Positions 45,540-54,925 of a DNA stretch of 64,000 bases are shown here, piece after piece (within the stretch, counting starts at the first letter, position 1; each line of letters starts with the position of its first letter). The notes beneath the pieces are model-generated. The model saw only the letters and a program-made list of their open reading frames with translations, searched no databases and was not told where the DNA came from. The DNA comes from Devosia nanyangense (GTDB lineage Bacteria; Pseudomonadota; Alphaproteobacteria; Rhizobiales; Devosiaceae): assembly GCA_016213505.1 (NCBI GenBank), contig JACRAF010000002.1, positions 24,272 to 88,271 of the forward strand. Direction: 5' to 3'. The translations under genes and the position numbers were made by a program.

Positions 45540-47672
45540 TTAGCGCTGCGGGACGCGCCACGGCCGGTCGAGACCGGCGATGGCGGGGCGGATTTCGAAC
45601 GTCTTCGCGGCGGCATTCCAGCGCAGCCAGTGGACGCCATGGGCAGCGAGATCGTCGCCGTCGATCACCGATTTGGAGCGGCACCAGCCGGGAGCGCGGC
45701 CCCGGGTCACCACCAGATCGGCGCGGCCGCACTCGTCGGCGAAGCCCGCTGGGTCGTCGACGATGGCGTAGGTGAAGCCGGCCGGACTCTCGCCGATGCA
45801 GGCGACGGAATCGCAGTTTTGCGCTGCCGGCGTGCCGATCGGATCGGCATAGGTGTCGCGCCAGACGTCGAGCGCAAAACTCTGCGACTTGCCGTCGGCC
45901 AGTTCGAGCCCGGACGAGCCGCGCACCGCCATGGCCTGCGTCGTGTCGGCGATCAGCACGTCGGGCGGGTGATCGACGGCGAACAGCACCACCAGCGGCG
46001 CGGCCAGCGCCGGGCCGAGCAACCGCCAGCGGTCCTTGAAGAAGGCGAACCAGCACAGCGCCGCGAGCCCGATGCCGAGCGCCCAGGGCGTCAGCAGCGG
46101 GCTGGCGCGCAGGTGCTCGCTCCAGCCCGCGACGACTGCGGCCATCTCGAGCATGCGGTCGATCGACCAGCCCATGGCGAGGAGGAACGGCTGCTCCAGT
46201 CCGAACGGCATCGCGAGCACCGCGATCAGCGCCGCCGGCATCATGACGAAGCCGACCAGCGGCAGCGTCGCGAGATTGCCGACGACCCCGAGCGGCGAAG
46301 TCTGCTGGAAATGGTAGACCGAGAACACCAGCGTTGCCGCACCGGCGACGAGGCTGGTGACGACGATGCCTCTCGCATAGGCCCAGGCATGGGCGAAGAG
46401 GCTCGCGTCGCGGGCCCGGTCGCTGCGGAAATTCTCGTAGGCGCCGACCAGCGCCACCACGGCGGCAAAGCTCAGCTGAAAGCTCGGGCGGAAAACGCTC
46501 GCCGGGTCGGTGGCGATGACGATCAGCCCGGCGACGGCGACGTTGCGCATGGTGAGCGCCCGGCGACCGAACAGCACCGCGCCAAACACCAAGAGGATCA
46601 TCAGCGTCGAGCGGAACGCGGCGACATTGCCGCCCGAAATGGCGAAGTAGAACAACGCTGCGGCCATGCCGCCGACCGCCGCGACGCGCTTGACCGAGAG
46701 CCGGCGCGCCAGCCCGTCCGAGGCGGAGAGCAACAACCGCAACACCCAGAACACGCCGCCGGCGACGATGGTGAGGTGGAGCCCGGAGACCGACAGCACA
46801 TGCGCGATGCCGGCGGTCGCCATGGTGTCGCGCGCCGCGTCGGTGACGGCGCTCTGATCGCCGTTGATGATGGCGCGGGCGACCCCCGCCGACGGCTGCG
46901 GCAGCTCGGCGTCGATGCGGGCCGAGATGCCACGGCGGATGGCGTCGACGATGTGCTCGGGCGCGGTCTCGCCGCCTGCGGTCACGAGAACCGGCGGTTT
47001 GGTGGAATTGCCGTAGGCGCCGATGCCATCGAAATGGGCGTGGAACTGGGTATCGAAGCCACCGGGAAACACCGGTCCCGGGACCGGCGAGAAGCGGAAC
47101 GGCCCGGCGATGATGTCGCCCGGCGCGAGGTCCGGACCAGCCTTGATCAGCACGCGGGCGCGGCGCACCGGAACGGCCCGGCCGGTACCGGCCGGGGTGA
47201 TCGAGGAGAGCACGACGCGCTTTTCGGTCTGCGTCTCGGAGAGGATTTCGTCGACCCGGGCCTGGTACTGGCCGGATGCGGGGCGCGCCAGCATTTCGGT
47301 ACCGAACAGCGCGCCGTGGATCGGCAGGAGGCAGAGCCCGGCCCACAAGGCGGCAATCAGCGCGATGATCCGCAGCCGGGTGAGCGAGCGGAGCGACAGG
47401 CCGATCGCGACAGCGAGGGCGCCTGCCCCTAACCCGAGGACGATCGGCTGCGGTTCCGACGGCAGCTCGATGGACACGATCAGTCCGGCGATCGTCGCGA
47501 ACGGCAGCAGCACGAACAGCCGGCGCTCATCGAGCGCGACGGTGGCGCTGGCGACCAGGCCGCGACGCGGTGTCGCCGGTACCGGCCGAAGCGCTGGCGG
47601 CAGCGCGGCCGGAACAGGCCGGGAAAGCCTGGGTTCCGTCTCGATACGCCCGGTTTCGAGGGTCTCCGCCAT
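45540..47672 (-). CDS. comEC: ComEC/Rec2-family DNA-uptake channel protein
   Basis: About 710 residues with many membrane segments. After an N-terminal membrane region, an OB-like DUF4131 part (about 95-215) is followed by the competence domain with RGISARIDAELPQPSAGVARAIINGDQ, HVLSVSGLHLTIVAG, and repeated helices to about 600. In natural transformation such proteins translocate single-stranded DNA across the inner membrane. The C-terminal metallo-beta-lactamase-like domain is degenerate (no HxHxDH motif), as in other rhizobial forms. Starts at 47672, 47708 or 47729 are possible; ATG 47672 has a G-rich ribosome site. It is divergent from gltX. Confidence 0.88.
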   Translation of the reverse strand: MAETLETGRIETEPRLSRPVPAALPPALRPVPATPRRGLVASATVALDERRLFVLLPFATIAGLIVSIELPSEPQPIVLGLGAGALAVAIGLSLRSLTRLRIIALIAALWAGLCLLPIHGALFGTEMLARPASGQYQARVDEILSETQTEKRVVLSSITPAGTGRAVPVRRARVLIKAGPDLAPGDIIAGPFRFSPVPGPVFPGGFDTQFHAHFDGIGAYGNSTKPPVLVTAGGETAPEHIVDAIRRGISARIDAELPQPSAGVARAIINGDQSAVTDAARDTMATAGIAHVLSVSGLHLTIVAGGVFWVLRLLLSASDGLARRLSVKRVAAVGGMAAALFYFAISGGNVAAFRSTLMILLVFGAVLFGRRALTMRNVAVAGLIVIATDPASVFRPSFQLSFAAVVALVGAYENFRSDRARDASLFAHAWAYARGIVVTSLVAGAATLVFSVYHFQQTSPLGVVGNLATLPLVGFVMMPAALIAVLAMPFGLEQPFLLAMGWSIDRMLEMAAVVAGWSEHLRASPLLTPWALGIGLAALCWFAFFKDRWRLLGPALAAPLVVLFAVDHPPDVLIADTTQAMAVRGSSGLELADGKSQSFALDVWRDTYADPIGTPAAQNCDSVACIGESPAGFTYAIVDDPAGFADECGRADLVVTRGRAPGWCRSKSVIDGDDLAAHGVHWLRWNAAAKTFEIRPAIAGLDRPWRVPQR

Positions 47673-47751
47673 CGAGCCCCCCCTGCCCTTGCGATCCCCG
47701 GGGGCCATGCTACACACGGCCCCGCTCAACCCTCAAGGCCGACCCGACTAG

Positions 47752-49170
47752 ATGCCGAAGACCGTCGTCACCCGCTTTGCTCCGTCGCCGACCGGATACC
47801 TCCACATCGGCAGCGCCCGCACGGCCCTGTTCAGCTGGGCCTATGCGCGGCACACCGGGGGCAAGTTCCTGCTGCGCATCGAGGACACCGACCGCGAGCG
47901 CTCGACCGAGCCGGCGGTGCAGGCGATCTACGACGGCCTCAGCTGGCTGGGGCTGACCTGGGACGGTGAGCCGACGCTGCAGTTCGCGCGCGCCGCCCGG
48001 CACGCCGAAATCGCCAACGAGCTGCTGGCGCGCGGCCAGGCCTATTACTGCTACTGCTCGCAGGAAGAACTGGCGACCATGCGCGAGGAGGCCCGCGCCG
48101 CCGGCAAGCCGCCGCGCTACAACGGCATGTGGCGCGACCGCGACCCGTCGGAGGCGCCCCAGGGCGTCGCCCCGGTGATCCGCATCAAGGCACCGCAGAC
48201 CGGCGAGATCGTGGTCAACGACCACGTGCAGGGCAAGGTGGTGTTCAAGGCCGAGAACCTCGACGACTTCATTATCCTGCGCTCCGATGGAACGCCGACC
48301 TATATGCTGGCGGTTGTGGTCGACGACCACGATATGGACGTGACCCACATCATCCGCGGCGACGACCACCTGACCAACGCCGCCCGGCAGATCGTCATCT
48401 ACAACGGCATGGGCTGGGATGTGCCCGAGATGGCGCACATCCCGCTGATTCACGGGCCGGACGGTGCCAAGCTCAGCAAGCGCCACGGCGCGCTCGGGGT
48501 CGGCGCCTACCGGCAGATGGGGTATCTGCCCGAGGCGATGATCAACTATCTGGCGCGGCTCGGCTGGTCGCATGGCGACGACGAGCTGTTCTCGGTCACC
48601 CAGATGATCGAGTGGTTCTCGCTCGAGGGTCTGAACAAGGGCGCGGCGCGCTTCGATTTCGTCAAACTCGAGAACGTCAACGGCCACTACATCCGCAAAG
48701 CCAAGCCCGACTACCTCTACGAGGTGATGGTGGCGACGGCCAAGGAGATCGGCCGCGACATCGACCACACCGGCCTCGTGACCAACAAGGCGACGGTGCT
48801 GGCCGCCCTCCCCGAGCTGCAGCCGCGGGCCAAGACCGTGCTGGAACTGATCGACCTGGCGCAGTTCATCTATGCGGTGCGGCCGATCACCGTCGAACCC
48901 GCCGCGGGCGAGCAGCTGACGTTGGATGCCCGTGCCATGCTGGGCGGTGCGGTGACCGTGCTCGAGGGGCTCGGCGATTGGTCGGTGCCGGCGATCGACG
49001 GCGCCATGCGCGTCTTCGCCGAGGGCCGCGGACTGAAGCTGGGCAAGGTGGCGCAGCCGTTGCGCGCAGCTCTCACCGGCCGCACGGTGTCGCCGGGGAT
49101 CTTCGAAGTCATGGTGCTGATCGGCAAATCCGAGAGCCTGGCGCGAATTTCCGACCAATCAGTTGTCTGA
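47752..49170 (+). CDS. gltX: Glutamyl-tRNA synthetase
   Basis: The 472-residue class I synthetase has [16 protein letters not shown] (HIGH motif) and AKLSKRHGA (KMSKS motif), with a complete anticodon-binding C-terminus. Alphaproteobacteria often carry two gltX genes, one of which may charge tRNA-Gln for transamidation; which this is cannot be told here. It precedes gltA, the conserved order, and is separated from comEC by a very short divergent region. Confidence 0.96.
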   Translation: MPKTVVTRFAPSPTGYLHIGSARTALFSWAYARHTGGKFLLRIEDTDRERSTEPAVQAIYDGLSWLGLTWDGEPTLQFARAARHAEIANELLARGQAYYCYCSQEELATMREEARAAGKPPRYNGMWRDRDPSEAPQGVAPVIRIKAPQTGEIVVNDHVQGKVVFKAENLDDFIILRSDGTPTYMLAVVVDDHDMDVTHIIRGDDHLTNAARQIVIYNGMGWDVPEMAHIPLIHGPDGAKLSKRHGALGVGAYRQMGYLPEAMINYLARLGWSHGDDELFSVTQMIEWFSLEGLNKGAARFDFVKLENVNGHYIRKAKPDYLYEVMVATAKEIGRDIDHTGLVTNKATVLAALPELQPRAKTVLELIDLAQFIYAVRPITVEPAAGEQLTLDARAMLGGAVTVLEGLGDWSVPAIDGAMRVFAEGRGLKLGKVAQPLRAALTGRTVSPGIFEVMVLIGKSESLARISDQSVV

Positions 49171-49299
49171 TATCGTTTCAGATAGGTCAGTGACGCTCAC
49201 CCATATATTGCGGCAGTGCAACAAAAGGTCTACCTCAGGAGGGTAGCATCCGACCCGTTTCGGCCGACTCCTCGCGCCGCCTCCAAGGAGAGCACCAAC

Positions 49300-50592
49300 A
49301 TGCCCGACACCGTCGCCAAGCTCACCATCGGTGACCAGGTTTTTGAGTTTCCGGTGCTCTCGGGCTCGGTGGGGCCGGACGTCATCGACATCCGATCGCT
49401 CTACGCCAAGACCGGCATGTTCACCTACGATCCGGGCTTCACCTCGACGGCCGCCTGCGACAGCACGATCACCTACATCGACGGTGACAAGGGCGAGCTG
49501 ATGTACCGCGGCTACCCGATCGACCAGCTGGCCGAGAAATCGACCTATCTCGAGGTCTGCTACCTGCTGCTCTACGGCGAGCTGCCGAACGCCGCGCAGC
49601 TCACCGATTTCGAGCAGCGCGTAACGCGCCACACCATGCTCCATGAGCAGATGCACTATTTCTACCGCGGCTTCCGGCGCGACGCGCACCCGATGGCGGT
49701 GGTGGTCGGCGTGGTCGGCGCCATGGCGGCGTTCTACCACGACTCGGTCGACATCACGGACCCCATGCAGCGCGAGATCGCCTCGATCCGAATGATCGCC
49801 AAGATCCCGACCATCGTCGCGATGGCCTACAAATACTCGGTCGGGCAGCCCTTCGTTTACCCGCGCAACGACCTCGACTACGCCAGCAATTTCCTGCGCA
49901 TGTGCTTCTCGGTGCCGGCCGAGGACTACGAGGTGAACCCGGTGGTCGCCCGGGCGATGGACCTGATCTTCACCCTGCACGCCGACCACGAACAGAACGC
50001 CTCGACGTCGACCGTGCGCCTCGCCGGCTCGTCGGACGCCAACCCCTTTGCCTGTATCGCGGCGGGCGTCGCCTGCCTCTGGGGCCCCGCGCATGGGGGC
50101 GCCAACGAGGCGGCCCTCAACATGCTGAAGGAAATCGGCACTCCCGACCGCATCCCGGAATTCGTCGCCAAGGCCAAGGACAAATCGTCGGGCTTCCGCC
50201 TGATGGGCTTCGGCCACCGCGTCTACAAAAACTACGACCCGCGTGCGACGGTAATGCAGAAGACGGCCAACGAGGTGCTGCAGCACCTCGGCGCGCACAA
50301 TCTCTCTCCGACCCTGCAGGTCGCCAAGGAGCTCGAGCGGATCGCGCTTTCCGATCCATACTTCATCGAGCGCAAGCTCTACCCGAATGTCGACTTCTAC
50401 TCGGGCATCATTCTCGATGCGATCGGCTTCCCGACCTCGATGTTCACCGCCATCTTCGCGCTCAGCCGCACCGTCGGCTGGATCGCGCAGTGGAAGGAAA
50501 TGATCGCCGACCCGCAGAAGAAGATCGGCCGGCCGCGCCAGCTTTACCACGGCTCGCCGGCGCGCGATTACGTGCCGGTCTGGGAGCGCTAG
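49300..50592 (+). CDS. gltA: Citrate synthase
   Basis: The 430-residue type II (hexameric, Gram-negative type) citrate synthase has the N-terminal beta domain ([20 protein letters not shown]), [15 protein letters not shown] and [12 protein letters not shown] with catalytic histidines, and [14 protein letters not shown] with the second histidine and the DPRA turn; the catalytic aspartate is in the DFYSGI region. It condenses acetyl-CoA and oxaloacetate. The ATG at 49300 has AAGGAGAGC before it. It is convergent with lpxB, with a CACCTC-ACCC-GAGGTG hairpin just after its stop. Confidence 0.97.
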   Translation: MPDTVAKLTIGDQVFEFPVLSGSVGPDVIDIRSLYAKTGMFTYDPGFTSTAACDSTITYIDGDKGELMYRGYPIDQLAEKSTYLEVCYLLLYGELPNAAQLTDFEQRVTRHTMLHEQMHYFYRGFRRDAHPMAVVVGVVGAMAAFYHDSVDITDPMQREIASIRMIAKIPTIVAMAYKYSVGQPFVYPRNDLDYASNFLRMCFSVPAEDYEVNPVVARAMDLIFTLHADHEQNASTSTVRLAGSSDANPFACIAAGVACLWGPAHGGANEAALNMLKEIGTPDRIPEFVAKAKDKSSGFRLMGFGHRVYKNYDPRATVMQKTANEVLQHLGAHNLSPTLQVAKELERIALSDPYFIERKLYPNVDFYSGIILDAIGFPTSMFTAIFALSRTVGWIAQWKEMIADPQKKIGRPRQLYHGSPARDYVPVWER

Positions 50593-50600
50593 TCGGAACC

Positions 50601-50624
50601 GCGCTCACCTCACCCGAGGTGCGC
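50601..50624. terminator. Hairpin between convergent gltA and lpxB
   Basis: CACCTC-ACCC-GAGGTG, extended by GCG/CGC with one bulged T, starts 8 bases past the gltA stop and overlaps the lpxB stop region. It has no T-run, so it is a tentative shared terminator. Confidence 0.35.
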
Positions 50625-51734
50625 GAGGACCCGTTCGGCCGCATCTTGAAGGGGCGCATCGGGCGCCCCTTTCTGCATCCCGGTGCGGATGCGCGCAAAC
50701 CCAGCGCGCTGGCGCTCGATCGCCGAGGGGTCGCCGAGCAGATGCTCGAGGTCGGAGAGCACCGCGTCGGGCTGTGGCTTCTGGCCGAGGACTTCCGGGA
50801 CCAGGCCTTCGCCGACGAGGATGTTGGGCAGCGCCGCGAACTGGCCCTTGTACTTGCGCCAACGGCGCATCTGGCCGCCATCGGCTACGTAGGTGACGAC
50901 CATCGGCGTGCCGGTCAGCGCCAGCTCCAGCGTCACCGTACCCGAGACGGCCACGGCGGCAACCGCCTCGCCAAAGGCCTGCCGCTTTCCTTCCTGGGTG
51001 GCGGTGACGAAGACCGGCGCGTCCCAGCCGCTGATCGCCTCTACTACCCGTCCCTCTTCGCTGCGCGGGGTCGGCAGCACGAAGCCGGTGACCCGGGGGT
51101 GATTGCGGAGCGCGCGCGCCACGTCGCGCATCAGCGGCAGATGCCGCCGTAGTTCGCCGGGACGGCTCCCCGGCAAGAGCAGCAGCGGCCCGCGCTCGGG
51201 TTGGCGGGAGCGCAGCGTGGTGTGGTCGAGCGCCGGGTGGCCGACATAGCTGGTCGGCGGGCCGCCCAGACGCTTCATCACCGCCGGCTCGAACGGCAGC
51301 ACGGCGAGGATTTCGTCGTAGAGCGGCCGGAGCATGGGCGCCCGCTCGGGCTTCCAGGCCCAGACGCTGGGGGCCACATAGAGCAGAATCTGCCCCTTGT
51401 AGCCGGCCTTGCGGACCCGCCCGGCAACGGTCTGCGAGAACACTTGCGAGTCGATGAGCACGACGAGGTCGGGCTGGGCCTCGATGATGGCCTGCGCCGT
51501 CTGCCGGGCGCGCCACAAGAGCAGCGGCAGGCGCGCCAGCACGTCGGCAAAGCCCATCACCGACAGGTCGCTCATCGGGAACAGCGAATGCAGCCCCTCG
51601 CCTTCCAGATCGGCACCGCCGACCCCGATCGGGGTCACCCGCCGATGCGTGCGGAGCCGCTTGACGAGGTCGGCGCCGATGCGGTCGCCCGACGGTTCGC
51701 CGGCGAGGAGAAAGATGCGGGCCGGATCAGCCAT
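50610..51734 (-). CDS. lpxB: Lipid-A-disaccharide synthase
   Basis: The 374-residue GT19 glycosyltransferase joins UDP-2,3-diacylglucosamine and lipid X. It has FLLAGEPSGDRIGADLV at the N-terminus, VLIDSQVF, YVAPSVWAWKPERA, LLLPGSRPGELRRH and the C-terminal TVTLELALTGTPMVVTY donor-binding region. It is last in the lpxD-fabZ-lpxA-lpxI-lpxB run and overlaps lpxI by 8 bases. Confidence 0.96.
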   Translation of the reverse strand: MADPARIFLLAGEPSGDRIGADLVKRLRTHRRVTPIGVGGADLEGEGLHSLFPMSDLSVMGFADVLARLPLLLWRARQTAQAIIEAQPDLVVLIDSQVFSQTVAGRVRKAGYKGQILLYVAPSVWAWKPERAPMLRPLYDEILAVLPFEPAVMKRLGGPPTSYVGHPALDHTTLRSRQPERGPLLLLPGSRPGELRRHLPLMRDVARALRNHPRVTGFVLPTPRSEEGRVVEAISGWDAPVFVTATQEGKRQAFGEAVAAVAVSGTVTLELALTGTPMVVTYVADGGQMRRWRKYKGQFAALPNILVGEGLVPEVLGQKPQPDAVLSDLEHLLGDPSAIERQRAGFARIRTGMQKGAPDAPLQDAAERVLAHLG

Positions 51735-52551
51735 GGCGCAGACCGATGACGGACACCCCGCGCGCCGAGGCCTCGGTCTCGATCTCCGGGCGATCGAGCA
51801 GCAGGCTCCGTTTCGCCTCGACGACGATGAGGCCGATGCCGGCCGCCGCGGCGTTGGCGACGGTCTCGGGGCCGATCGCCGGCAGGTCTGCGAAACGCGG
51901 CTGCCTCGGCTTCATGGCCTTGGCCAGAATGAGCGGCGATTTGCCATTGCCGGCAAGGCCCGCCTGGCGCAACGCGGCAACGCGGGCGAGCAGCGCATCG
52001 GTGCCCCCGGCATCCTCTGCGGCGATCGGGCGGTCGCCCGAGAGCACGACTGACTGGCCCAGATCAATGGCGCCGACGGCGCGGGCGGCTGCGAGCGCCG
52101 CCTGGGCGTACACGATGTGCCCCGGTTCGACAGGCGGACCGGCGATCCTGCCAGCGGGCGCCAGCAGGCCCGGCGCGATATCCTGCGCGCCGACCAGCTT
52201 GATGCCGATCATGCGGCTGTAGACGAGCAGCATCCCGGCGAGACCGACGTCGCCGAGCGACCGCGCGAAGCGGCCGGCGAGTCCGAAGGCCCTCGCGAGC
52301 CCCTCGCGGTCGGCATCGGAGATGTGCACCCCGCCCGCCAGAACCAGATGCGTGGTGCGGAAGGTTTTGACGGCCTCGATCAGCGCCCCGGCGTCGCTCA
52401 GCGAAACGGGCCGGACGACGTCGCCCACGACGTCGCCGCGCCCGACCAGATCGAGCACCTGCAGCGCATCGCCACTGCCGCGGGCAGCATCGGCAACGAG
52501 CGGAACCAGGGCACCGGACCCTGCGATGAGGGTCAGCCGGCGGCCCATCAC
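51727..52551 (-). CDS. lpxI: UDP-2,3-diacylglucosamine pyrophosphatase LpxI
   Basis: The 274-residue protein belongs to the LpxI family (formerly DUF1009), the alphaproteobacterial replacement for LpxH in lipid A synthesis. It shows the N-terminal LIAGSGALVPLVADAARG fold, GGVHISDADREGL and the C-terminal GPETVANAAAAGIGLIVVEA with the metal-site region. Its ATG overlaps the lpxA stop (ATGA). Location between lpxA and lpxB confirms the role. Confidence 0.95.
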   Translation of the reverse strand: MMGRRLTLIAGSGALVPLVADAARGSGDALQVLDLVGRGDVVGDVVRPVSLSDAGALIEAVKTFRTTHLVLAGGVHISDADREGLARAFGLAGRFARSLGDVGLAGMLLVYSRMIGIKLVGAQDIAPGLLAPAGRIAGPPVEPGHIVYAQAALAAARAVGAIDLGQSVVLSGDRPIAAEDAGGTDALLARVAALRQAGLAGNGKSPLILAKAMKPRQPRFADLPAIGPETVANAAAAGIGLIVVEAKRSLLLDRPEIETEASARGVSVIGLRHG

Positions 52552-53354
52552 TCCTCGCTGTGCCCGTTCCGCGGCAGGGTAAGCGGATGGTCCTTGGCGC
52601 CGACGATGAACTTCACCACGTCCTGCACCAACTGGTCCTTGGGAAAGATCGCCGCCGCGTCGTCGACACGCTCGCGCAGGGTGCCCTCGAGGGCAAAGAT
52701 CATGCGGTAGGCGGTACGCAGGTTGTGGATCGCCTCGCGGTCGAAGCCGCGGCGCTTGAGGCCGACGAGGTTGAGCCCTGAGAGCTCAGCCGGGTTTCCC
52801 ACCGCAGTGCCGTAGGGAATGAGGTCCTTTTCCACCTTGGTGAGCCCGCCGACGAACGCATGGGCGCCGATATGGACGAACTGCGTCGCGCCGGAATAGC
52901 CGCTCATCACCACGTAGTCGTCGACGTGGCAGTGACCGGCGAAGGTGACGTTGTTGGAGAGGATGACGTTGCTGCCGATGATGCAGTCGTGGCCGATATG
53001 CGCGCCGATCATCACTAGGCACTTGTCGCCAACCCGGGTGATCATACCGCCGCCGGCGGTGCCGGGGTTGATGGTGACGTGCTCGCGGATGGTGACGTCG
53101 GCGCCGATCTCGAGGCGGCTCGGCTCGCCGGCATATTTGAGATCCTGCGGGCGGTGGCCGATCGAGGCGAACGGAAAGATCTTCGAGCGCGCCCCGATGG
53201 CGGTGTGACCGGTGACCACCGAATGGGAGACGAGTTCGACGCCCTCGCCCAGCGTGCTGTCCGCGCCGACGATGCAGAACGGACCGATCGTGACGCCCGC
53301 CCCGATCGTCGCGCCGTCCTCGACGATGGCCGTCGGGTGGATGGAGCTCGACAT
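52548..53354 (-). CDS. lpxA: UDP-N-acetylglucosamine acyltransferase LpxA
   Basis: The 268-residue left-handed beta-helix enzyme adds the first acyl chain to UDP-GlcNAc. Hexapeptide repeats run from [20 protein letters not shown] to about residue 190, including the catalytic histidine in GHDCIIGSN and the GLTKVEKDLIPYGTAVGNPA segment, followed by the helical C-terminal domain. The ATG at 53354 matches family N-termini and overlaps the fabZ stop by one base. Confidence 0.96.
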   Translation of the reverse strand: MSSSIHPTAIVEDGATIGAGVTIGPFCIVGADSTLGEGVELVSHSVVTGHTAIGARSKIFPFASIGHRPQDLKYAGEPSRLEIGADVTIREHVTINPGTAGGGMITRVGDKCLVMIGAHIGHDCIIGSNVILSNNVTFAGHCHVDDYVVMSGYSGATQFVHIGAHAFVGGLTKVEKDLIPYGTAVGNPAELSGLNLVGLKRRGFDREAIHNLRTAYRMIFALEGTLRERVDDAAAIFPKDQLVQDVVKFIVGAKDHPLTLPRNGHSEE

Positions 53355-53839
53355 CACGCCTCTTCGGCCATGACCATCGCGCCGACCTCGGCCTCGGCGA
53401 TCAGGGTGCTGCCGACCATCGCGCGCGCTTCGTACCAGCCCATGGCGCTGCGGCGCCTGATCTTCTTGATGTGGTACTCGATGACGTCGCCCGGCCGCGC
53501 GGGTTTCCTGAATTTGCACTTGTCGACGGTGACCATGTAGACGATATGCCGGCCGGAGGTCTTGTCGGCAGCGATCGCGATGGCGCCGGCAGTCTGCGCC
53601 ATGCCCTCGATGATGAGCACGCCCGGGAACACCGGATTGCCCGGGAAATGGCCCTGGAAGATCGGCTCGTTGACGGAGATGTTCTTGATGCCGATGGCCG
53701 AGTTGTCGCTATCGATGGCGATAATCCGGTCGATCATCAGGAACGGGTAGCGATGCGGCAGGGTCTTGAGGATCGCGTCGATATCCATCGACTCGAGCGT
53801 CGTTGACGGCGCGGCCACACTCTCGTCTCTAACGTCCAC
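53354..53839 (-). CDS. fabZ: 3-hydroxyacyl-ACP dehydratase FabZ
   Basis: The 161-residue hotdog-fold enzyme dehydrates hydroxyacyl-ACP in fatty acid synthesis. It has [32 protein letters not shown] with the catalytic histidine and glutamate, and [14 protein letters not shown]. It lies between lpxD and lpxA, which compete for its hydroxyacyl-ACP pool, the standard arrangement. It overlaps lpxD by 11 bases. Confidence 0.96.
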   Translation of the reverse strand: MDVRDESVAAPSTTLESMDIDAILKTLPHRYPFLMIDRIIAIDSDNSAIGIKNISVNEPIFQGHFPGNPVFPGVLIIEGMAQTAGAIAIAADKTSGRHIVYMVTVDKCKFRKPARPGDVIEYHIKKIRRRSAMGWYEARAMVGSTLIAEAEVGAMVMAEEA

Positions 53840-54854
53840 TTTCAGTCCTTTTGCTCAATCGTCTCAATGTCGCGATGCCGCGCCGCCACACCCGCACCTC
53901 CTCGGCCGGGTACCCGGCGACGCGCGAGCCGGGCGGCAGATCCTTGGTCACCAGCGTCCGGGCAGCTAAGACGCTCCCGCGCCCGATGGTCAAGTGGCCG
54001 CTGGCGGCAGCGCCGCCTCCGAACATCACGCTGTCCTCGACGATGGTCGATCCCGCCAGCGCCGCCGTGCCCGCGATCAGGCAGTTCCGCCCGATCCGGC
54101 AATTATGTCCGATCTGAACGAGATTATCGAGCTTGGTTCCCTCGCCGATGACCGTGTCGCCCAGGGCGCCGCGATCGACGGTGGAGTTGGCGCCGATCTC
54201 GACCCGATCCTGGATGATGACCCGACCGAGTTGCGGGATCTTGCGGTTCGAGCGGCCATGATCGAGCCAGCCGAAGCCCTCCGAACCGATGCGGACGCCG
54301 GCGTGCAGGACCACGTTGTTGCCCAGATGGGCGCACTCGATGCTGCAATTGCTGGCGATCGTGGCGTTCCGCCCGATGGTGACGCCGGCACCGATCACCG
54401 TGTTGGGACCGATCACCGTGCCCCGCCCGATTTCGACGCCGGGGCCGAGCACGACGCCGGGGCCGAGGCGCACATCGGCCTCGGTCAGCGGCAGGCTTTG
54501 GTGCGGCCCCAGCAAGGCCGTGACCGTGCCGCGGGTGCTCTGCGGATAGAGCCGATCGAGGAGATCGGCGAAAACCAGGAATGGCCGCTCGGCGACGATG
54601 CCGACGGTTCCCACGGGCACGTCGGCAAGCAGCTCGCGCGAAACGATGACGGCGGCGGCGGCGGTCGCCTGCAGCGCCGCCCGGTACCCGGCCTCAGCCG
54701 CGAGCGCCAGATGCCCCGGTCCGGCGAGGGCAAGCTCCTCGGCCCCGGCGATGAGCGGCCCTTCGCCCTCGATCGTGCCTGCATGACCGATCGCCGCGAG
54801 CAGCGCGGCAAGCGGGGTCGGGCCGGCGAAAGTGTGAAAGCGCGTATCGACCAT
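53829..54854 (-). CDS. lpxD: UDP-3-O-(3-hydroxyacyl)glucosamine N-acyltransferase LpxD
   Basis: The 341-residue lipid A enzyme adds the second acyl chain. An N-terminal uridine-binding domain (1-100) precedes hexapeptide repeats (about 105-290, with [28 protein letters not shown] holding the catalytic histidine) and a C-terminal helix. The ATG at 54854 ([11 protein letters not shown]) is preferred over 54905 because the extra residues are not conserved. bamA ends 71 bases upstream. Confidence 0.95.
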   Translation of the reverse strand: MVDTRFHTFAGPTPLAALLAAIGHAGTIEGEGPLIAGAEELALAGPGHLALAAEAGYRAALQATAAAAVIVSRELLADVPVGTVGIVAERPFLVFADLLDRLYPQSTRGTVTALLGPHQSLPLTEADVRLGPGVVLGPGVEIGRGTVIGPNTVIGAGVTIGRNATIASNCSIECAHLGNNVVLHAGVRIGSEGFGWLDHGRSNRKIPQLGRVIIQDRVEIGANSTVDRGALGDTVIGEGTKLDNLVQIGHNCRIGRNCLIAGTAALAGSTIVEDSVMFGGGAAASGHLTIGRGSVLAARTLVTKDLPPGSRVAGYPAEEVRVWRRGIATLRRLSKRTESGR

Positions 54855-54925
54855 GACTGGGACTGGAACGAAAAGGGCCGCGGCGCAAGGCCCCGCGGCC
54901 CACAATCTGTTTCATGCCACCCCGA

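Noticed and set aside
45207..47432. Open frame of 741 codons on the plus strand
   Set aside because: Antisense to comEC and in another frame of the lactonase gene; composition is typical of a shadow.
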